From Psychromonas sp. CNPT3 (GTDB taxonomy: Bacteria > Pseudomonadota > Gammaproteobacteria > Enterobacterales > Psychromonadaceae): 64,000 nucleotides of DNA. Positions 57,987 to 64,000 of this stretch are shown in pieces. Under the pieces are notes generated by a model that searched no databases, was not told where the DNA came from, and worked only from the letters and a program-made list of their open reading frames with translations. The stretch covers positions 1,383,883 through 1,447,882 of the forward strand of contig NC_020802.1 of assembly GCF_000153405.2 (NCBI RefSeq). Reading direction: 5' to 3'. The translations under genes and the position numbers were made by a program. Each line of letters begins with the position of its first letter. Positions within the stretch are counted from its first letter, which is position 1.

Positions 57987-58613
57987 GTGATGTTAGAGTT
58001 TGTCATCAAGGGAGCTTTGGTTTCTGGTAGTTTGATCGTGGCGATTGGTAGTCAAAATGCATTTGTTTTAAGACAAGGCTTATTAAAAAACAATATTTTT
58101 TATGTTTGCTTATTATGCTTTACTTGTGATGTTATTTTAATGGGAATAGGGGTGTTGGGCTTAGGCCATTTTATTAGCACGTCTCCTACTTTAGGTAACG
58201 TCTTGGCCATAGGTGGCGCTATTTTCCTACTGTATTATGCACTGACGGCTTTTATTAGTTCATATAAAGGGACAAGTAGTTTAAATTTAACTGATTTAAG
58301 TGGCGAGGTAAAAGAAAAGCAATTGATCAAGGTTTTACTCTCCACGCTTGCGGTCACCTTGCTTAATCCTCAAGTTTATTTTGACACTGTGGTCGTTGTG
58401 GGTGGCGTTGCTGGCACCTTTAGTTATGATGAAAAAATAGCCTTTCTTACCGGTGCATTATTAATTTCATTTGTGTGGTTCTTTAGTCTAGGTTATGGCT
58501 CTCGCATACTCATTCCGCTTTTTAAAAAACCACATACATGGCGTATTTTTGATTTTATTATCGGTTGTATCATGCTTTTCATTGCGATCAGTCTGATTCA
58601 ATATGTTATTTAG
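57987..58613 (+). CDS. argO: LysE/ArgO-family amino-acid exporter
   Basis: 207-208 residues, about six membrane segments. Starts with the LysE/ArgO motif GSLIVAIGSQNAFVLRQGL and has TLLNPQVYFDTVVVVGG in the second half, closest to ArgO/LysE (basic amino-acid export). An ATG at 57990 and a GTG at 57987 are both possible, with AGGGAAA upstream. No LysR-type regulator (ArgP) is adjacent. The terminator is shared with the chemoreceptor gene on the other strand. Confidence 0.87.
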   Translation: MMLEFVIKGALVSGSLIVAIGSQNAFVLRQGLLKNNIFYVCLLCFTCDVILMGIGVLGLGHFISTSPTLGNVLAIGGAIFLLYYALTAFISSYKGTSSLNLTDLSGEVKEKQLIKVLLSTLAVTLLNPQVYFDTVVVVGGVAGTFSYDEKIAFLTGALLISFVWFFSLGYGSRILIPLFKKPHTWRIFDFIIGCIMLFIAISLIQYVI

Positions 58614-58636
58614 ATAATATATTATGCTTTGATCCA

Positions 58637-58676
58637 TAAAAAAACCCGTATAAAAATGTTCTTTATACGGGTTTTT
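58637..58676. terminator. Bidirectional terminator between argO and the chemoreceptor gene
   Basis: AAAACCCGTATAAA / TTTATACGGGTTTT: 14-bp perfect stem, 7-nt loop, with A and T runs on either side. Confidence 0.93.
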
Positions 58677-58694
58677 AATGTCAGTTCATTAACA

Positions 58695-60776
58695 TCAGCT
58701 CACTTTAAATTTCTTAACTAATTTATTTAATTGTGCATTAGCAATGGCTAAGTTTTTCGTACTATTGACATTAGATTCGCCATTTGATTTTAACTCTTGT
58801 ACTGTTTGGTGGATATTTGACATATTAAGACTAACTTCTTCACTCACTGAGCTTTGCTGCTCAGATGCGGTCGCTATCTGCGTACTTAAATCATTGATAC
58901 CAACGATATAGGAAGTTAGATTATCTAAGCTCTGATTTACTTTCTCTGTGTTTTTAGCGGTACGTTGACAACTCTCTTTGGTCAAGTCCATTGACGCAAC
59001 TGCAATATTTGCATCAGATCTTAATATCGTCAATATGCTATTGATCTCCGCCGTACTACTTTGCGTTCTCGCTGCTAAAGATCGAACTTCATCTGCTACC
59101 ACGGCAAAACCACGACCTTGCTCTCCGGCCCTTGCGGCTTCAATGGCTGCATTTAAGGCAAGTAAATTAGTTTGCTCTGCAATATCGCCAATGACACTTA
59201 GCACATTAATAATTTGTACGGTATTTTCGTTCATTTTATTAATATTTGCAGAAGCTGAATCTACCTCATCAACAAGCGCAAGCACACTGTTTGATGCATC
59301 TCCCACTATTTCCTTAGCAAGTAACGCTTCTTCATTAGCACTTTTGGTATTACTGGCTGTTTCACTTGCATCTTGTGCGACAGCGTCAGAGGTTGCACTC
59401 ATTTCTGTAATGGAACTCACTACTTGCTCTGTTTCTGCTGCATGCACAGATAATGCTTTATGGTTTTGATCTGATTGCACATTAAGCTGCTCAATCGTCG
59501 CCGTGATTTTATTTGATGCCATGGCGATCTCTTTCATCATCGTTTGCAAATACATAATAAACTGATTAACAGACTGGCTAATGTCGCCTAACTCATCATC
59601 AGAGTCAATGGCAATACGCGACGTTAAATCTGCATCGCCTGTCGATAAAACATCAATTCGTGATTTTAAGAATACTAATTTCTGCATTATTTTATTGATA
59701 ATAGTAACGGCAACAATAAAGAAGATTAGCATGAGAACAGAGGATGTAATGATGGTACTTTGAACCCTCTCTTCAAATATCTGCGTGGTTGCATCGGTTA
59801 ATTTTCTTTCGGCTATAACAATATCTTTTTCATTAGCGCTGGTAATAATTGTCCAGCCCCATTCAGGGAAAATCTTTTTAGCATACACAATTTTATTTTC
59901 TAACATTTTGGTTTTAGAATTAAGCTCTGAAATTTTCATGAAATTTTCAGGCTTATTTTTAAGAGAGAGAGCAATATTTTTAGTATTTTCATTCACTTTC
60001 CCGACGAGAGTACTGTCAGGATGCGCTAAAATAATGCCATTATCATCTTGTACCCAAAAATGTCCGTTTTTACCATACTTTGCAGCAGTTAATGACGCTA
60101 AGGTAGAGACCAGTTTATCCGCTTGCAGGGTGCTAATGTATTCTCCGGTAGAAACGACGAGATCCAGAGGTTTAAAGTAAAAAGAAATCGTGATCTTACC
60201 TTCTGTTTTCCCCGTTACTGGGTTCAAAAAAGGATAACGAGTGAAAGCCATTTTTTTACTACCGGCCACTTTGGCATCTTTAATAATATTTTGTATGACA
60301 TAGTCACCGTTTGCATCTTTGCGTAAATAGCCATTTGAACCCACTAATTTAATGTTACTACCCGATGCCTGACTAATGAAAGTTGTTGCATTATAGGCAA
60401 AGAAATAACGTCCATTATTCCAGCGATAGCTGTTAAGAAAAGCATTGATTGTTTTTGATGCTGCCTTTTTAGTCGAGCTGTTGTTATAAATTTGGGTAAT
60501 GCTTTTTTTAAAATCACTCATTTCGGTGTGTAGAGACTTTTTAATACTTTCTGTGTTTGATTGGACATAGAAGTTATTAACACTGCGAGTCACTGTTTCG
60601 ACTTGATTTTTTAAGCTTTCATTTACTACTTTAGAAAATTCATGTCTAACATTTTCTTTTTCTGTTGCTAATACAGTCGTTTCTGTTTCGAGCAAATTGA
60701 CAATAAAAAAAACGCCAAATAATATCAAAGGAAAACATAATGTAATAATCAGTTTTGCTTTTATTGTGAATCTCAT
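58695..60776 (-). CDS. Methyl-accepting chemotaxis protein with periplasmic Cache domain (MCP 1)
   Basis: 693 residues. TM1 about 7-27; a long periplasmic sensor about 30-335 with two Cache-like modules ([11 protein letters not shown] ... GEYIST and [19 protein letters not shown] ... [10 protein letters not shown]); TM2 about 338-358; HAMP ([19 protein letters not shown]); then the signalling domain with hairpin tip [20 protein letters not shown]. The C-terminus KKFKVS lacks a CheR-binding pentapeptide. The ligand is unknown. A close paralogue (MCP 2) lies 1.1 kb to the right, and the two share even the sequence before the ATG. Confidence 0.92.
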   Translation of the reverse strand: MRFTIKAKLIITLCFPLILFGVFFIVNLLETETTVLATEKENVRHEFSKVVNESLKNQVETVTRSVNNFYVQSNTESIKKSLHTEMSDFKKSITQIYNNSSTKKAASKTINAFLNSYRWNNGRYFFAYNATTFISQASGSNIKLVGSNGYLRKDANGDYVIQNIIKDAKVAGSKKMAFTRYPFLNPVTGKTEGKITISFYFKPLDLVVSTGEYISTLQADKLVSTLASLTAAKYGKNGHFWVQDDNGIILAHPDSTLVGKVNENTKNIALSLKNKPENFMKISELNSKTKMLENKIVYAKKIFPEWGWTIITSANEKDIVIAERKLTDATTQIFEERVQSTIITSSVLMLIFFIVAVTIINKIMQKLVFLKSRIDVLSTGDADLTSRIAIDSDDELGDISQSVNQFIMYLQTMMKEIAMASNKITATIEQLNVQSDQNHKALSVHAAETEQVVSSITEMSATSDAVAQDASETASNTKSANEEALLAKEIVGDASNSVLALVDEVDSASANINKMNENTVQIINVLSVIGDIAEQTNLLALNAAIEAARAGEQGRGFAVVADEVRSLAARTQSSTAEINSILTILRSDANIAVASMDLTKESCQRTAKNTEKVNQSLDNLTSYIVGINDLSTQIATASEQQSSVSEEVSLNMSNIHQTVQELKSNGESNVNSTKNLAIANAQLNKLVKKFKVS

Positions 60777-61094
60777 AAATGTGATCCTATAAATTGTGGA
60801 TGTGGGTTGAAGTAGGAGTATAGGAGATGTTTTGAAATGATGTATTATTTATGTAATTGTTTATTAAAAGTTGTTACTCAAATCTAACTTTAGATGAAAA
60901 TAAATCGAATATTAAGAGGGTAAGTAATGAATGTGGGTGTAACTTGTTGTTTTTTATGTTTGTTTTTTATTTCATAAAATTATTGTGCAATGTTAAATGT
61001 TAACTTATATTTCAATGTTGTTTTTTTAAAATAAACATCAAAATATAGGTTAAATTAAGTGAATTTTACTTTGTGTTTTTACATATAACTAATT
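60777..61094. other. AT-rich intergenic region upstream of MCP 1
   Basis: 318 very AT-rich bases with no ORF, repeat or recognisable site except the AGGATCACATTTATG leader shared with MCP 2. It presumably holds the MCP 1 promoter. Confidence 0.45.
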
Positions 61095-61709
61095 TTAGTT
61101 AAAACGCAGATAAAGTAGATAAAAAGCAATAGAAGCAAATAAGATCCCAATGATTTTATTGGTATGCGCACTCTGCATAAATGACATTTTAATTTTGGAA
61201 GCAAGTAATGCTAAAGAGCTAAGATAACAAAAGCCGATCACATTTAAAATAAACCCTAAAACCAACGCTTGTTGCAACATCCCAGTAGAGGAGGTCGTTG
61301 TCACAAATTGAGGGATCAAAAAGAGAAAAAAGGTAAGTGCTTTGGGGTTAGACAAGTTACTCATGATAGCCGTGGTTACTATTTTTGATTTTTTGATACT
61401 GATATGTCCTTTGGGGGTACAAGGTTCACTGTGGTAAATCTGCCAGCCCATTCTTAATAAGTAAAGAGAGCTTGCGACTTGAATAAAAGTATTGACGGTT
61501 TCATTCATACTTAGAAAACCTGCGATCAATAACGAACTCACGATAGTTAAACTTAGCCCTCCAATTAAATTTCCGACTGCAACGAGTATCCCGGCTTTCC
61601 AGTTCAGTGTTTTAGTCATAGTGATGGTTAATAAACTGTCGACGCCAGGCATCATGACCAGAATAGTGACGGCGGTGATATAACTAAATAGAAGTTCTAG
61701 GGGAAACAT
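61095..61709 (-). CDS. LysE/RhtB-family exporter
   Basis: 204 residues, about six membrane segments. N-terminal MMPGVDSLLTITMTKTLNWK and later NLSNPKALTFFLFLIPQFV are the RhtB/LysE (COG1280) pattern; these proteins export neutral amino acids or homoserine lactones and related solutes. The substrate is unknown. It lies between two paralogous chemoreceptors, all on the minus strand, with ordinary spacing and no operon overlap. Confidence 0.85.
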   Translation of the reverse strand: MFPLELLFSYITAVTILVMMPGVDSLLTITMTKTLNWKAGILVAVGNLIGGLSLTIVSSLLIAGFLSMNETVNTFIQVASSLYLLRMGWQIYHSEPCTPKGHISIKKSKIVTTAIMSNLSNPKALTFFLFLIPQFVTTTSSTGMLQQALVLGFILNVIGFCYLSSLALLASKIKMSFMQSAHTNKIIGILFASIAFYLLYLRFN

Positions 61710-61860
61710 AAAAGGTGCTCTTTAAAATAATTTTTTAGATCTGCATTATACGCAAAGCGTTAGAACTAAATAGAGTGCTTTAGGTTTATTTATGCGCTTA
61801 ATAAGTACATTGATACGAGGGCTAATGCAGGGGTAATAAAAGGTAGAAGAGGCTAAAGTA

Positions 61861-61900
61861 AAAAATGCCGACCCTCTTTATATAAAGAGGGTCGGCTGAT
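61861..61900 (-). terminator. Rho-independent terminator of MCP 2
   Basis: GCCGACCCTCTTTAT / ATAAAGAGGGTCGGC: a perfect 30-base palindrome, with a T run following on the minus strand (AAAAA at 61861-61865). Confidence 0.93.
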
Positions 61901-61902
61901 TT

Positions 61903-63975
61903 TTATTTTAATTTAAACTTACTGACTAATGAATTTAATTGTGAATTTGCCGTTGCTAGGTTTTGTGTACTATCAACATTGGCTTGTCCGTTTAAGGTTA
62001 AATCTTGCACGGTTTGATTAATATTAGACATATTACGACTTACTTCTTCATTTACTGAGCTTTGCTCTTCAGAAGCTGTCGCGATTTGTGTACTTAAATC
62101 ATTAATTTCAACAATAAACGCGGTTAAATGATCGAGACTGACGGTGACTTTTTCGGTGTTTTTAGCGGTGCGTTGACAACTCTCTTTAGTGAGTTCCATC
62201 GATGCAACAGCAACAGTGGCGTCAGATCGTAACGTTGTCAAAATCGCATTTATTTCAGCCGTACTAGTTTGCGTTCTGGCAGCAAGCGAGCGCACTTCAT
62301 CTGCAACAACGGCAAAACCTCTGCCTTGCTCCCCGGCGCGGGCAGCTTCAATCGCAGCGTTTAGGGCAAGTAAATTAGTTTGATCCGCAATATCTCCGAT
62401 GACGCTCAAGACTTTGATTATTTGTAACGTATTTTCATTCATCTTATTGATGTTATCAGATGCAGAGTCAACTTCATCAACGAGAGAAAAGACACTGTTT
62501 GAAGCTTCTACAACAATTTCTTTTGCGAGTAAGGCTTCTTCGTTTGCTTTTTGTGTATTACTGGCCGTTTCATTGGCGCCTTGGGCAACCGTTTCTGATG
62601 TTGCACTCATTTCCGTAATGGCACTGACCACTTGCTCTGTTTCGGTTGCATGCACTAATAATGCTTTATTATTTTGTTCCGATTGAATATTAAGTTGTTC
62701 AATACTTTCGGTAATATTCTCAGAAGCTTGAGAAATATCTTGGATCATAGCTTGTAAGTAAATAATAAAGTTATTTACGGAAAGGCCAATATCTGCCAGC
62801 TCATCATTCGAGGTAATTTCGATACGAGACGTTAAGTCGGCTTCGCCGGTAGAGAGGGTATCTATACGCGTTTTTAATGTAATAAGACCTTTGACAATGT
62901 TACTGACGATAACAAAGGCAATACCAAAAAATACCAGCAGTAAAACGACCGAAATAATAATGGTACTTCGTACTTTATCGTTAAAAATATCTTTAGTCAC
63001 GCTAGTTAATTTTTCTTCTGCATCGAGGATCTCGCTCTCATCTGCTGTTGTGACAATGGTCCAACCCCAATCTGGGAATATTTTTCTTGCGTAGGCAATT
63101 TTATTCTCAGTTTGTTTTGTTTTAGGGTTTATTACTTTTATTTTTATGCTGTTTTCTTTATTGTTTTTTAGTGATTGTACTATTTTCTTAGCGTTTTTAC
63201 TGGCTTTACCAATAAAACTGGAAATAGGGTGGGCAAGAATATTACCCTTTTCATCTTGGATCCAAAAGTAGCCTTTTTTTCCATATCGAGCAGAGGTTAA
63301 GGACGCAAGGGCGATTTCACGTTTACTTTTTTGTAATGTGCGAATATATTCGCCAGTGGCAATGACCACATCTAAAGGTTTAAAGTAAAAAGAAACGGTG
63401 ACTTTATTTTCTGCTTTTTCGGTCATGGGGTTTAAATAGGCATATTGCGTGAAGGCGATATCATCTTTTTTAGCTGCTGCAACAAGGGCTTGTACAAAAT
63501 AACCCCCATCAGCATCTTTTTTATAATAATCACTTAACCCAACTAACATCGTATTACTACCATTAGCTCTACTCACATAAGAGCTTGCATCATAAGCCAA
63601 GAGGTAACGGCCATTATTCCAACGATACTGATTTAAAAAAGCAAAGATGATTGTTTCAGCCTCTTCTTTTGAGTCACTATTTTGATATATTTTTTCAATG
63701 GCGATCCTAAAGTCGAACATTTCATCTTTGAGGGAATTTTTAATCTGTTCTAATTGGGATTGTACATATAAAGCACTGACAGATCGCGTGACGGTATCAA
63801 CCTGATTTTGAAGGTTTTTATTTAACATCTTAGTGAATTCTACTTTGACATTTTCTTTTTCAGCCATTAATACTATTTTTTCTGTATTAATCAGGTAAGT
63901 GATCGAAAAAATACCGAGTAATAACAAGGGCAAACATAAGGTAAGAATAAGTTTTACTCTTATTGTTAATTTCAT
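61903..63975 (-). CDS. Methyl-accepting chemotaxis protein with periplasmic Cache domain (MCP 2)
   Basis: 690 residues, same architecture as MCP 1: TM1 about 7-27, periplasmic tandem Cache-like region with [21 protein letters not shown] and [18 protein letters not shown]2 about 338-358, HAMP ([19 protein letters not shown]) and the conserved signalling tip. Similarity to MCP 1 is high in HAMP and signalling parts and lower in the sensor, suggesting duplication followed by ligand divergence. The ATG is preceded by AAAGGATCACATTT, as in MCP 1. Confidence 0.92.
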   Translation of the reverse strand: MKLTIRVKLILTLCLPLLLLGIFSITYLINTEKIVLMAEKENVKVEFTKMLNKNLQNQVDTVTRSVSALYVQSQLEQIKNSLKDEMFDFRIAIEKIYQNSDSKEEAETIIFAFLNQYRWNNGRYLLAYDASSYVSRANGSNTMLVGLSDYYKKDADGGYFVQALVAAAKKDDIAFTQYAYLNPMTEKAENKVTVSFYFKPLDVVIATGEYIRTLQKSKREIALASLTSARYGKKGYFWIQDEKGNILAHPISSFIGKASKNAKKIVQSLKNNKENSIKIKVINPKTKQTENKIAYARKIFPDWGWTIVTTADESEILDAEEKLTSVTKDIFNDKVRSTIIISVVLLLVFFGIAFVIVSNIVKGLITLKTRIDTLSTGEADLTSRIEITSNDELADIGLSVNNFIIYLQAMIQDISQASENITESIEQLNIQSEQNNKALLVHATETEQVVSAITEMSATSETVAQGANETASNTQKANEEALLAKEIVVEASNSVFSLVDEVDSASDNINKMNENTLQIIKVLSVIGDIADQTNLLALNAAIEAARAGEQGRGFAVVADEVRSLAARTQTSTAEINAILTTLRSDATVAVASMELTKESCQRTAKNTEKVTVSLDHLTAFIVEINDLSTQIATASEEQSSVNEEVSRNMSNINQTVQDLTLNGQANVDSTQNLATANSQLNSLVSKFKLK

Positions 63976-64000
63976 AAATGTGATCCTTTAAATATTCCGA

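Noticed and set aside
1-64000. tRNA genes, integrases, transposases, toxin-antitoxin or phage-defence genes
   Set aside because: Scanned by eye on both strands; no tRNA-like T-arm context and no protein with these signatures was found.

Overview
This window reads as an ordinary chromosomal stretch of an AT-rich marine gammaproteobacterium. The proteins look most like the Psychromonas/Moritella/Vibrio neighbourhood. That placement is inferred from protein resemblance and gene order; there is no rRNA here to settle it. No phage, plasmid, transposase, CRISPR array or tRNA is visible. Almost every gene is recognisable housekeeping.

Layout. (1) 1-9.3 kb: the 3' part of fabB, then pdxB, the asd-like paralogue usg, and a 1969-residue FimV/HubP-type polar protein whose cytoplasmic part holds about 35 acidic repeats. 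(2) 9.4-12.8 kb: nagZ-ycfP-ndh, in the same order as in E. coli. (3) 13.2-23 kb: a DASS carrier, then on the minus strand sppA, fabA and the Lon-like ycbZ, a DksA-type zinc-finger protein, a membrane-anchored coiled-coil protein, a soluble histidine kinase and pabB. (4) 23.3-29.6 kb: class I fumarase, aspC, pssA, a TauE-type permease, the 4.5S SRP RNA (ffs) and lpxM. (5) 30-40.3 kb: yciK / sohB / topA, then truA-folC-dedD-cvpA-purF. (6) 40.4-50.5 kb: asnS, the divergent biotin locus bioA / bioBFCD with a candidate BirA operator between the two arms, and thiBPQ. (7) 51-64 kb: a UhpT-type sugar-phosphate antiporter, a YeeZ-like epimerase, an M20 amidohydrolase, a decayed membrane-protein gene, a lone FetB-type permease, a mercaptopyruvate sulfurtransferase, and two LysE-superfamily exporters alternating with two paralogous Cache-domain chemoreceptors.

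How the parts relate. The pdxB-usg-fimV and truA-folC-dedD-cvpA-purF blocks are neighbours in related genomes. Here about 25 kb of other housekeeping genes separates them, and accD is missing between truA and folC. Fatty-acid and envelope functions (fabB, fabA, pssA, lpxM, sppA, sohB, nagZ) and cofactor functions (pdxB, pabB, folC, bioABFCD, thiBPQ) dominate.

The least expected content lies outside the standard genes. A roughly 160-bp, imperfectly palindromic repeat family with inverted ends (ATACCAAAGGAA...) occurs five times: two copies in tandem, one inverted and internally deleted, one directly upstream of uhpT, and one that supplies the stop codon of fetB. Other points are the greatly expanded FimV repeats, a frameshifted membrane-protein pseudogene, a Fur-box-like site upstream of the Fe-S fumarase, and an uncharacterised DksA-like / coiled-coil / kinase cluster with several strong hairpins. 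I found no convincing undescribed multi-gene system.
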